A stretch of 64,000 nt of DNA, taken from NCBI GenBank assembly GCA_017743475.1, contig JAGHYV010000005.1:17931-81930 (forward strand), given 5' to 3'. This document shows positions 9,146-18,102 of this stretch, piece after piece. The position numbers and the translations under genes are program-made. Source of the DNA: Roseiflexus sp. Its GTDB lineage: Bacteria > Chloroflexota > Chloroflexia > Chloroflexales > Roseiflexaceae. The notes beneath the pieces are model-generated. The model made no database searches. It saw nothing but the letters and a program-made list of their open reading frames with translations, and was not told where the DNA came from. Each line of letters begins with the position of its first letter. The first letter of the stretch is position 1.

Positions 9146-11191
9146 CTACTCCGCTGGCTTCAACGCTTCTACGTGATAAACGTTAGTCGAGTCGTATAGG
9201 ATCCAGCCAGCGCTGGCGTCGAACTCCTCGACAGCGCGGATTTGCGCTCGAACTTCTTTTGGCGTATACTCGACGATCATCTCCTTTGGCACCCAGATTA
9301 GCGTAAAATCCTGCAACCAGGGGCGAAGCAGCGCACGCTTCCCTTCGACCTGCCTGAGCGCTGCGGCCATAGATTTCTGGATGACCTCATAGGGATACTT
9401 CGCCGGATTGTCGAAGCCGAACTCACCTGGATTGAAGTGCGAAGGATAGATCATCGGACTGATGTAATCGGTGTGCTCAGCCATCATACTCAGATTCTGT
9501 CCTAGCAATTGCGATGGACCAAAAGAGGTATAGCCGAATACATCAACCGAAAAGAAGGCGCCAGCACCGTTGATGGCGCGATGTGAGCGCCTGAGCACCT
9601 CGGTAATATTCGCCCAGCGCTCTTCAGGAGTTCCTTCGCGCGACAGCAGCAATCGATCTTTATCGGTGGGAGAAAACTCCAGCGATGGGAAGCGAATGTA
9701 GTCATACTGGATCTCATCGAATCCAAGCAGCGCAGCCTCGACCGACAGTTGAATATTGTAATCCCAGACGTTCTCGTTCCATGGGTCGAGCCAGGCGTAG
9801 CGGATGCCTGGAGCAGGATAATCGTAGAAGATCCCGCCGGTTGTGCGGTCTTTCGCTGCCCACTCCGGTTTTGCCTCGGCGAGCACATTATCGTGACTGA
9901 AGATATGGACGCGCGCAATAGTGTAGATGCCGCGACGTTTCGCTTCATCAAGGATTTTGCGCAGATCCATATAGGGCTTGAACGTCCCCAACTCCCGCAC
10001 AATCGGCACCTGCGAGTCGTAGTATACCAGTCCCAGGTCGTTGCGCAGGTCCGATTTGATATCGATCACGATTGCGTTCAGTTCAGTCGCATCGATGATG
10101 TCGAAATACTTCGTCAACAGGCTCCAGCGCGATGCAACAGCTGCGGTAATGTAAATTGCCTTCGAGTAGAACGGTTCGAGTTCGATCGTCGAAGGCACGC
10201 TACCAGGGCGCAATTCGATAATCGCTTTGCGATACCCTGGCGCCAGCACCTGAATATACCCCTGTTCGGGGATACCCTCCAGAACGAACGCGCCATCGGA
10301 ACTATTATCGATCCGCGTCATCGCCACATTGCTGCTCTGGAGATTGACTGTTGCAATCACTGTTGCATTGCGGATTGGTTGTTTCGTGCGCGCGTCGATC
10401 AGCACCCCGGCAAGCGTATCAGGACGCAAGGCGACGTCGAGCGTCGTTGTGTGTTCGACAGGTTGGTCAAGACTGGCATACCCCTTCGCACTGATGGTGA
10501 CTGTCCCTTTTTCTGGAACGCCTCGCAGCGTATACTGCCCATTGCTATCGGTTGTCGTTCTCAGATCGCCCAAGATAACATTCGCCCCAGCAACTGGTTG
10601 ACCGGAATACCTGTCAGTAACCGTTCCGCGCAGCGTATCGGGACGGAGCGCCGTATCAAACAATGTTGAACGCGCCACGTCACTCACAAGCGGTGCATAT
10701 CCGTCAGCAGTTATAGAAATGCGGAACATTTCAGGAACGCCGACCAGCGTATACCGCCCGTCCCTATCAGTGGTGGTGCTGATTGCCTCGGATACCTGCA
10801 CCACGGCACCCGCAACCGGTGTGCGTGCGTACAGATCGGTGATCACGCCGCTCAGCGTATTTGGGCGAATTGTAATCGGATCGAGAGTGACTGCCGGGGG
10901 TTCAGGGCGTTCCAGTTGTGGCAGCGAAGCAAGGTTGATTTCAAGCGGTTCGTAGCCGCTGGCAACGACGCGAATAACATCACGCGCGCCCCAGCGGTCG
11001 ATCCGATAGACGCCATTCGCATCGGTGGTGACCTGAACGTCGCCAATATTCAGCGTTGCGACCACTGGTTTGCCAGTGTATGCATCGAGTACGGAACCGG
11101 TCAGGGGAACTTCCGGACGCCCACATGCGGCCAGAACCACAAGCGCGAGCAGAATTGCATTGACCAGCGAGCTTCCACCAATCCGTCGCAT
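9146..11191 (-). CDS. Lipoprotein with regulatory-like Ig domains and DUF4015 glycoside-hydrolase-like domain
   Basis: The ATG at 11191 has a GGAGAG site ten bases upstream and gives a proper lipoprotein signal with lipobox LAAC; longer readings do not. Four carboxypeptidase-regulatory-like domains follow in tandem (for example LRGTVTDRYSGQPVAGANVI and DSNGQYTLRGVPE). The C-terminal half is a DUF4015 TIM barrel: LNAIVIDIKSDLRNDLGL, IYTIARVHIFSHDN, YAWLDPWNENVWDYNIQL, DEIQYDYIRFPS and ISPMIYPSHF. DUF4015 is related to alpha-amylase-type hydrolases, but the substrate is unknown. The last module (ESPMIYPSHF-like, then LIWVPKEM) is complete. It probably acts at the cell surface. Confidence 0.88.
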   Translation of the reverse strand: MRRIGGSSLVNAILLALVVLAACGRPEVPLTGSVLDAYTGKPVVATLNIGDVQVTTDANGVYRIDRWGARDVIRVVASGYEPLEINLASLPQLERPEPPAVTLDPITIRPNTLSGVITDLYARTPVAGAVVQVSEAISTTTDRDGRYTLVGVPEMFRISITADGYAPLVSDVARSTLFDTALRPDTLRGTVTDRYSGQPVAGANVILGDLRTTTDSNGQYTLRGVPEKGTVTISAKGYASLDQPVEHTTTLDVALRPDTLAGVLIDARTKQPIRNATVIATVNLQSSNVAMTRIDNSSDGAFVLEGIPEQGYIQVLAPGYRKAIIELRPGSVPSTIELEPFYSKAIYITAAVASRWSLLTKYFDIIDATELNAIVIDIKSDLRNDLGLVYYDSQVPIVRELGTFKPYMDLRKILDEAKRRGIYTIARVHIFSHDNVLAEAKPEWAAKDRTTGGIFYDYPAPGIRYAWLDPWNENVWDYNIQLSVEAALLGFDEIQYDYIRFPSLEFSPTDKDRLLLSREGTPEERWANITEVLRRSHRAINGAGAFFSVDVFGYTSFGPSQLLGQNLSMMAEHTDYISPMIYPSHFNPGEFGFDNPAKYPYEVIQKSMAAALRQVEGKRALLRPWLQDFTLIWVPKEMIVEYTPKEVRAQIRAVEEFDASAGWILYDSTNVYHVEALKPAE

Positions 11192-11273
11192 TGATCCACT
11201 ACTCTCCTGTTGCTGATACCACGTTGCGCGTATGATAAAGGTTTGACAGCGCATTGTCAAGCATGGCGTTCTG

Positions 11274-12725
11274 TCAAATTGATTTATAAAACAGTGTCAA
11301 ATTACTCCCGAAAACCGCGCCAACGCCGTAGATCGAGATCATGACCAGCAATGTCGCACCTAATACTATACGTCGCACCGAACTCTGGCATTTGCATGGT
11401 CGTCAACAGGCTAGTGATCAGGGTCAGCACCAGCGCTCCCGCCGTTGTGCCGAAATAACTTCCTTTGCCGCCGGTCAGCAATGTGCTGCCGACAGCGACC
11501 GCTGCGATCGAAGGAAAGAGAAAGGGATCGCCAGTGCAAATGTGGACAACACCAGTATTCCCGACCACCAGAAAGCCACCAAGTCCGGCGAGCATCCCGG
11601 AGAGGGCGTATGTTCCGATGACTATAGCAGTAACGCGAATACCGGAGAGACGTGCCGTAGTCCGATTCGTGCCGATGGCAAAGAGGTGTCTGCCATATGA
11701 AGACTTCCTGGAAGTTGTCCTTTGTCACAATCACCGGCACCGGAATGACGAACGACAACCCGTTCGTACCGCCCAGTTTACTCTTATCCACCTGCTTACC
11801 CATCAGCATATTGACGGCGATCCGCAGACCGGTCGGCGAGACACCAGGCGGATTGGCAACAGCAATCGTCTCGAAGTTGGGATCTTCCTTCAAGCGCTGA
11901 TCCCACAACTGCAAGAACTGGCAGCGTCCTTCGCCAACCAGAACAGGCCATTTCGGCGGGTTCGCCGCCATTACTGCCTGCATCGCGCCGATTGCCATAC
12001 CATCCTGCGTCCAGTAGCCGTCGAGATTAGGGAAAGACGCCAGAAGTTCGACATGACCTGCTGACCGGTCGCCTCGTCCCACTTCCCGGTCTCACGCCCC
12101 AATACCTTGATGCCCGGATACTCCTTGAGCACTTCCTCAACCCCTTCCATGCGCGCTACGTTCGTCGGGTGCCCGGGTAAGCCTTCAATCAGCACAATTT
12201 CCCTGACCACCCAACTTCTCCGCCAGCCAGCGGGCGGAGATCTTCGCCCACTCCTTCTGGTCAATGCCGACGTTGTAGACGACGGGGGTGTTGAGTTCCT
12301 GATCGACGGAAATGACGATGATCCCCTTGTTGATGGCTTCCTGAAGAGTGTCGTTGAGACCGTTGACATCGCTGGGATTCACCAGGATGGCATCAACGCC
12401 CTTGTTGATCAGATTCCGCAACTGCTGGATCTGACCAGCGACATCGGTATCAGCGCTTTCGATGACTAATTCGTTAGTGATACCCCGCTCCATGTACTCT
12501 TTGTTGACCTCGATCAACGACTGGATCATCTGGGTGCGGTATTCACTACTTACTGATGAACGGGTTGGAGATGCCGATGATAAATTTTTTGCCTTCCGGC
12601 GCAGTTGTCGGTTGCCCTGTCGGTGCAGTGGTCGGGGCGGTGGGTGTTGGAGCGCCGCCGCATGCTGCAATCAGCGTAGCAATTGAGAGCAGGAGCGTAA
12701 AGAGTGCAAAGAATCGGCGAGTCAT
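11274..12725 (-). pseudogene. Decayed ribose-type ABC importer: binding-protein relic joined to permease C-terminus
   Basis: The 5' part encodes an RbsB-like lipoprotein: signal with lipobox IAACGG from the ATG at 12725, GISNPFIS, LIEVNKEYMERG, INKGVDAILVNPSDVNGL and DGYWTQDGMAIGAMQAV. It is broken by a 4-bp duplication (AGTAAGTA, near 12549-12556), an indel near 12205 and a one-base loss near 12045. At about 11700, near the normal C-terminus (VTKDNFQEVF), the text switches to the last third of an RbsC-type permease (GRHLFAIGTNRTTARLSGI, GDPFLFPSIAAVAVGSTLL), which has another frameshift near its end. The ATPase gene and the permease N-terminus are missing. The importer is non-functional. Confidence 0.85.
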
Positions 12726-13139
12726 TGTCTGTATCTCCTTCATGAACCGCGAGAACCCGAAGTATGCGAAGCGAGGATTGTGCGAAGCAGTGACCGTTAG
12801 TGCACCTCCTTTCCGATTGATGGAAGAACTGTATCTCTGCGTTCTGTGAGCACCCGGTACGTCAGGATACACGTCGTGTATGGATGAACTGTTGGCGGTC
12901 GCTCCAGGCAACAGGCAGTCTTCCGTCAGAATATGTACGTATGCGGGTATCACAGCAATCGGGACAACCCATCCCCTGATCGTGGAACATTGCCCCAGCG
13001 CTCTGGCATTCTGCGCTGACAGTAACCCTCCCGTTCCGAACGCACGCTCTGGAGCGACACTGTGATCAGGGGCGATTATTGTAGATCGAAGTGCTAAAAC
13101 GGACAAGCCCAAACCGAGGAAAATGTGCAGTTTTTACTT
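12726..13139. other. Non-coding upstream of the dead importer
   Basis: About 414 bp between the relic binding-protein start and the stop of the hybrid kinase. It presumably held the promoter of the lost importer operon. I see no gene, no convincing terminator hairpin for the kinase operon (which would be expected on its far side) and no repeat from the two families found elsewhere in this window. Confidence 0.5.
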
Positions 13140-15074
13140 TCACGAATCCAGGACAGCGCGAACCCTCTGAAGGAGCGCAGTTGGAGTAAATGGCTTCTGA
13201 AGAACGGGCGCTTCCTGAAGCGCCTGGTCATTGGGGCGCAGCTCAACGACATACCCGCTCATAAAGAGCACCTTCATCTGCGGGATCAGACTGGTCAGAT
13301 GGAGTGCCAGCGACTCACCGCTCATATGCGGAATAACGTGGTCACTCAAGAGCAAATGGATCGGACGTTCACCAGCGAGCGTCAGTGCCTCATAGCCGTC
13401 ACCCGCTTCCAGAACGGTATACCCATGGGTGCGCAGCACACGCGCCGTCAGCGTGCGCACTGCCGGATCATCCTCGACCAGCAGGATCGTTTCCGAACCT
13501 TTGAGTTCAGCGTGATCGCCAGTCTCCGGGGCGACTGTCTCTTCGGAGGGATAGGCGCGCGGCAGATAGATAACGACCGTTGTGCCGCATCCCGGTTTGC
13601 TCGTCAGTTCGATGGCGCCGCCGTGCTGGACAACAATGCCGTAGCAGGTCGCCAGACCAAGACCTGTTCCCTCGCCGGGTTTCTTCGTAGTAAAGAACGG
13701 CTCGAAGGCGCGCCGACGCGTTTCTTCGTCCATGCCGACGCCGGTGTCACTGACCGTCAACCGGACATACATACCCAAGTTAAGCGAAGGATGGCGACTG
13801 TCGAACGCATCATTGATCACAACATTTTCGGTTGTAATCGTCAACACACCGCCATCGACCATCGCATCACGAGCGTTGATCGCTAGATTGACCAGCACCT
13901 GCTCAATTTGACCGGGGTCGGCGCGCACGAGCCAGAGATCAGGGGCAAGGTGCGTGTGCAGGGTGATATTCTCGCGGATCAGGCGACGCAGGAGTTTTTG
14001 CATGTCGAGAATAAGCCCGTTCAGATCAATGCAGCGTGGCTCAAATCGTTGTCGATGTGCAAATGCGAGTAACTGGCGGGTTAGCGCCGTTGCGCGCTCA
14101 GTCGCGTGCTGGATTTCGATCAGTTCTCCGGTCGCCGGGTGGTCATCAGGAATCAGTTGACGTGCCAGTTCAACGCAACCGGCAATCACTGCCAGCATGT
14201 TGTTGAAATCATGCGCAATGCCGCCTGACAGCCGACCGAGCGCATCCATTTTCTGGATCTGGAGTAAACGTTCTTCCAGTTCACGGCGTTCGGTAATATC
14301 GCGCCCTACAATAATCGCCGTCAATCGGTCGCCCTGCTCGACCGCCCTGACATTACATTCGATCCAGCGCCAGGCGCCGCTGGCATGACGATAGCGAAAC
14401 GTCGCAGTAGCGCAAGTGCGCTGGAGCATGGCGCGCCAGTATTCGTTGCTGGACGGAAGGTCATCAGGATGGATGAGGAAGAATGCATCCTGTCCAATCA
14501 ACTCTTCTGGGGTACGGCCCAACAGCGTCGTGACCGAAGGGCTGATGTACTGGAAGCGATGCTGGTCGTCAAGAATGGCGATCAGGTCAGAGGTGTTCTC
14601 GGTAATGAGGCGGTAGCGCGCCTCAATTTCGCGCAACTCCTGTTCGGCGCGACGTTGCGCCTGGATCGCCCGCCACTGCCGGATAGCACGCTGCGCCACA
14701 TGGGGCAGATCGGCAAATGCGGCATCGCTCTTCACGATATAATCGAGCGCGCCGGAACGGATCGCTTCGACTGCCACCCGTTCATCGCCATACCCGGTCA
14801 TCAGAATGACCGGCAGCGCACGGTTGAAGGTGAGCAGCTCCAACCCTTCGCCGTCGGGCAATCGCCAATCACACACGATCAGATCAAAGTCTGACGAATC
14901 GCTGGAGAGCAGCGCGTATGCCTCCTGCAACGTGTGCACAACCGACAGATCGAACAATGATTGCCATGCCTCGAAGGCGCGCTCGATCAGCACAACATGC
15001 GACTCATCATCCTCGATGAGGAGCAGACTGATCCGCTCAGCTGCATCCACACCAGACTCCTCAGACGACGGCAA
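13140..15074 (-). CDS. Hybrid sensor histidine kinase: REC-PAS-HisKA-HATPase-REC
   Basis: Soluble two-component kinase. Domain order: an N-terminal receiver ([20 protein letters not shown], phospho-acceptor Asp in [17 protein letters not shown]), a linker helix, a PAS/PAC sensor ([20 protein letters not shown] and the PAC end [14 protein letters not shown]), HisKA with His in [18 protein letters not shown] (near nt 14190-14240), HATPase ([34 protein letters not shown]), and a C-terminal receiver ([26 protein letters not shown]). There are no membrane segments. The start overlaps the response regulator by 14 bases. Phosphate probably reaches it through the regulator encoded just upstream. Confidence 0.92.
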   Translation of the reverse strand: MPSSEESGVDAAERISLLLIEDDESHVVLIERAFEAWQSLFDLSVVHTLQEAYALLSSDSSDFDLIVCDWRLPDGEGLELLTFNRALPVILMTGYGDERVAVEAIRSGALDYIVKSDAAFADLPHVAQRAIRQWRAIQAQRRAEQELREIEARYRLITENTSDLIAILDDQHRFQYISPSVTTLLGRTPEELIGQDAFFLIHPDDLPSSNEYWRAMLQRTCATATFRYRHASGAWRWIECNVRAVEQGDRLTAIIVGRDITERRELEERLLQIQKMDALGRLSGGIAHDFNNMLAVIAGCVELARQLIPDDHPATGELIEIQHATERATALTRQLLAFAHRQRFEPRCIDLNGLILDMQKLLRRLIRENITLHTHLAPDLWLVRADPGQIEQVLVNLAINARDAMVDGGVLTITTENVVINDAFDSRHPSLNLGMYVRLTVSDTGVGMDEETRRRAFEPFFTTKKPGEGTGLGLATCYGIVVQHGGAIELTSKPGCGTTVVIYLPRAYPSEETVAPETGDHAELKGSETILLVEDDPAVRTLTARVLRTHGYTVLEAGDGYEALTLAGERPIHLLLSDHVIPHMSGESLALHLTSLIPQMKVLFMSGYVVELRPNDQALQEAPVLQKPFTPTALLQRVRAVLDS

Positions 15075-15504
15075 GTTTGTTGTGGGTCAGCCAATACACA
15101 CCGACGTCACGCATAAGACTCCGGAACTCCTCAAAACCGAACGGCTTGACGAGATAACTGTTGGCATAGGCGTTGTAGGCGCGCGACACATCGCTATCCG
15201 CTGATGAAGAAGTTAGAACGATCACAGGGATGTGGCGCAGTTCTGACGACTGCTTGATGCTGGTCAGCACTTCGAGACCATCGACGCGCGGCAGCCGCAG
15301 ATCGAGCAGAATCACATGGGGGCGGGGGCTTTGATCGGGGTCGTTCCAGGTTCCGCGACGATACAGGTAATCGAGAGCGCTCTCACCGTCGCTAATATGC
15401 ACAATCTGCGGCGCTCGCTGATGCTCGCCCAGGATTCGCCGGATTAATTCGGCATGGTCATCGTTATCTTCCACCAGCAATACTCTGAATGCGCTGTCGG
15501 TCAT
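15061..15504 (-). CDS. Single-domain response regulator (Rcp1-like)
   Basis: Stand-alone receiver domain of about 147 residues. I chose the ATG at 15504 because the protein then begins MTDSAFRVLLVEDNDDHAEL; longer readings add only sequence that overlaps the kinase. The acidic pocket is in VEDNDDHAE, the phospho-acceptor Asp is in VILLDLRLPRVDGLEVL, the Thr/Ser switch is IPVIVLTSSS and the conserved Lys is in SYLVKPFGFEEF. The long loop containing YRRGTWNDPDQSPRP is typical of the Rcp1 subfamily that partners phytochrome or PAS kinases. It overlaps the upstream kinase by 41 bases and the downstream hybrid kinase by 14. Confidence 0.93.
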   Translation of the reverse strand: MTDSAFRVLLVEDNDDHAELIRRILGEHQRAPQIVHISDGESALDYLYRRGTWNDPDQSPRPHVILLDLRLPRVDGLEVLTSIKQSSELRHIPVIVLTSSSADSDVSRAYNAYANSYLVKPFGFEEFRSLMRDVGVYWLTHNKLAVV

Positions 15505-17593
15505 GACCCACTCCGTGCTGCTGTGTATGGGTTGTGGGAAGCGAGAAAAAGAAGGTTGCGCCAGCGCCCCGCCCAGCCGACTCGACCCAGACACGCCCGC
15601 CATGCACTTCGGTGATCCGCCGCACAATCGTTAAGCCGACACCTGTTCCTTCACTCTGCGGATCGAGTTTGTTGAACAGACCAAAGATCTGATCGTGGTA
15701 CCTTGGGTCGATGCCCACACCATTGTCACGCACAAAGAAGACGACGTCGTTATCCGACACGGCATGCACACCGATCTCGATCTCTGGCACGGTCTGATTA
15801 TCGCAGAACTTAATCGCATTATCAACCAGGTTCTGCACCACCTCCGCCAGACGCCGTCGATCGCCATACACTGCTGGCATATCCGGCGCAACCGTAATCC
15901 GTGCCTGTCGCTCTGCAATTCTGCCGGCGATCAGTTCAAGCGCGTCCTGCACAATCATGTTGAACGGTACGGTTTGCGGTTCAGCGCTGACCCGCCCGAT
16001 GCGCGACAGTTCCAGCAGATCCCTCAGCAAATGCTCCATCCGGCGCGCCGCTGCGCTGATACGCCGGATGTCGCTCAATGCCCGGTCGGTGTCGCCGTTC
16101 CGAATGTCCTGCTCCAGATAGCCGAGGAACCCCTGAATGGTGATCAGAGGACTTTTCAGGTCGTGTGATACGGTGTAGGTGAAACGTTCGAGTTCGGCGT
16201 TCTTTTGCTCAAGCTCGGCGATCAGGCGCTCTCGTTCCGCCTCGACCTCTTTGCGCCGGGTAACGTCACGGGTGCTGAGGATGGCGCCTTCAAACCGTTG
16301 CTGCGCATCATAGAGCAGACGAATTTCGGATTCGAGCCAGATGCACATCTGTTGACTATTACGAAAACGATACTCAACCCGGATGGCAGAAGCTCCTGAC
16401 TCTCGCGCTTCTTCAATGGCTGTCGCCACGGCGGGCGCATCGTCAGGGGACACAAGCGCCGCTATATGTTTCCCGGCAACATCTTCCGGCTCACATTCGA
16501 GGACGCGCCGCACTGAAGGGCTGACATACACAACATTGAGATGCGAATCCAGTTGCATGATCGCATCGCCCATATTCTCGGCGAGCATGCGCAGTTGCGC
16601 CTCGCTTGCTCGCAGATTAGCCTCCGCCTGACGTTGCGCAGTGACATTATGCAACAGAACCATGGCGTACTTCACCGCGCCACAGTCATCGATCAGCGGG
16701 ATATAGTGGCATACGTAAATGCGATCCCTGAACGGCAACTCCGCCGAAAAGCGCCTGCCGCTCAAGACGGCGCGGATGTTGCCTTCGACCTGTTCCGCAA
16801 ACGAGGATGAAACGACCTCATAGAGGGTGCGGCCCTCAATCTTCTCCTTGAGATACCCGGTTGCAGCGAGTTCCGGTCCGTCGGCGAGCACGTAGCGCAG
16901 ATTGTGATCGAAGATCAGCACGGCGCTATCGGGCAGGTTGGCTGCCAGAATGCGATAACGCTCCTCGGAGAGGCGCAACGCTTCCGTCTGTTGCGCCAGC
17001 GCCTGTTCATTGGCGCGGGCGCGGGCGCGGCTGCGCTCCAGACTCTCGCTCAGCAACCGTGACGTGAATGCCGTCAAACCCAGAATGAGCGCAAGATCGA
17101 ACCAGTCGCCGAAATCACCCTCATAGGGAGATCTGGTTAATCCGCGCGCTTCGGCGGTCACAATCCCCGCAATCACCAGCAGCGTCGCCACAACCAGTCC
17201 AATGAATGACCGCCGGTCAAGGAGCAGGCTGCCGATGACGATCATCGTGGCGTAGAGACTGGTGACCGTATCGTGCGCACCGTGACCGATGAACTGCAAT
17301 GAGGCAGTGAGCATGATGATCGTCCCCAAAAGGACGATAATCGACAGACGCACCCGACGTGTTTGGAGCAACAGAAAGGAAATGAACAAGACTCCGCTGC
17401 ATGACAGAAGGGCAGTGGTTGGAATGGGTCGCTGGAGTAACGCGTTGGCTCCGGCGGCAAACAGCGCAATCGTCAGACAGACGACGAGCAGGAGATGCTG
17501 CGTCTGTGCGATGCGCGTTTGCTCTTCATCATCGAAGTGCGGCGGTTGTGCAAACCTGCGAAGGAAGTGAACCATCTTGCGACATAGACTCAT
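15464..17593 (-). CDS. Membrane sensor histidine kinase with two PAS domains
   Basis: From the ATG at 17593 the protein starts MSLCRKMVHFLRRF (a second ATG at 17575 is possible). The frame stays open further upstream only through repeat copy B, so I excluded that part. Five or six membrane helices (about residues 30-190) are followed by a short coiled coil, a PAS-like domain (YRILAANLPDSAVLIFDHNL), a second PAS/PAC (LRMLAENMGDAIMQLDSHLN, ILSTRDVTRRKEVE), HisKA with His in FTYTVSHDLKSPLITIQGFL, and HATPase (LVDNAIKFCDN, VRDNGVGIDP, GTGVGLTIVRRI). The arrangement resembles phytochrome-type kinases without the GAF-PHY module. The stimulus is unknown. Confidence 0.9.
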   Translation of the reverse strand: MSLCRKMVHFLRRFAQPPHFDDEEQTRIAQTQHLLLVVCLTIALFAAGANALLQRPIPTTALLSCSGVLFISFLLLQTRRVRLSIIVLLGTIIMLTASLQFIGHGAHDTVTSLYATMIVIGSLLLDRRSFIGLVVATLLVIAGIVTAEARGLTRSPYEGDFGDWFDLALILGLTAFTSRLLSESLERSRARARANEQALAQQTEALRLSEERYRILAANLPDSAVLIFDHNLRYVLADGPELAATGYLKEKIEGRTLYEVVSSSFAEQVEGNIRAVLSGRRFSAELPFRDRIYVCHYIPLIDDCGAVKYAMVLLHNVTAQRQAEANLRASEAQLRMLAENMGDAIMQLDSHLNVVYVSPSVRRVLECEPEDVAGKHIAALVSPDDAPAVATAIEEARESGASAIRVEYRFRNSQQMCIWLESEIRLLYDAQQRFEGAILSTRDVTRRKEVEAERERLIAELEQKNAELERFTYTVSHDLKSPLITIQGFLGYLEQDIRNGDTDRALSDIRRISAAARRMEHLLRDLLELSRIGRVSAEPQTVPFNMIVQDALELIAGRIAERQARITVAPDMPAVYGDRRRLAEVVQNLVDNAIKFCDNQTVPEIEIGVHAVSDNDVVFFVRDNGVGIDPRYHDQIFGLFNKLDPQSEGTGVGLTIVRRITEVHGGRVWVESAGRGAGATFFFSLPTTHTQQHGVGHDRQRIQSIAGGR

Positions 17594-18102
17594 AGACCCA
17601 CACACCACATATTGTACCTGAGACGGACAGGTTGCAGGGTGCAGGCGGGAAGGGAAGGACTTCATCTTCGCAAAGACAAATTTTAGAGCAGTTCTCACAA
17701 AGGTTGAACCTGTTGGACGAGGTTGAACACTCCTGGGAATGGCGCGCCCCATGCGATGACCGAAATAAATTTTCGGTCTACTCTCCGCCGGAAGCGGGCG
17801 TCTCGTGCGACACGGCAGATATGAACCATAAAAACGCACTGCTGAGACACCGAGCGCACAGAGAGTCACAAAAACGAACCACGATGGATGTACGGCGAAG
17901 CATACGTGTGCGTGGCGCGATACGGAAGTCGCCTCTGCGAACGCTGCGTCTCTGCCGGTGACCTACCCTTTTTGCAGTGGACTCAACCATGTCAATGTAT
18001 CTGAGAAAGAAATGCTGTAGAGCGATTCGGTTTTTCGCTTCCTGACGTGCGCCTGCCCCGCGTCATCCCCGCACTCGTCGGCTTGCGTCTGTGTGTCAGG
18101 CG
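17594..18102. other. Intergenic region holding repeat copy B
   Basis: About 510 bp upstream of the kinase operon and downstream of the P-type ATPase stop. It carries the AGCAGTTCTC-family element (17687-17843) and then unremarkable sequence. No gene is convincing here: the open readings have no family signature and no ribosome site. No clear promoter was found for the kinase gene. Confidence 0.5.
17687..17843. mobile_element. MITE-like repeat, copy B of AGCAGTTCTC family
   Basis: The left end AGCAGTTCTC (17687-17696) is the exact reverse complement of the right ends of copies A and C. Internal blocks AAAGGTTGAACCTGTTGGA, GAGGTTGAACACTCC, GATGACCGAAATAAATTTTC and GTCTCGTGCGACACGG match copies A and C. 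The right end is decayed: only CACTGCT near 17837-17843 remains where GAGAACTGCT is expected, so the right boundary is approximate. It inserts about 94 bp upstream of the kinase start, so it may affect that promoter. Confidence 0.68.

Noticed and set aside
9749..10669. Plus-strand 306-codon open frame
   Set aside because: Antisense to the DUF4015 lipoprotein, with no domain or ribosome site.
17594..17869. N-terminal extension of the membrane histidine kinase
   Set aside because: The extra residues are a translation of repeat copy B and its flank and carry no protein-like features.
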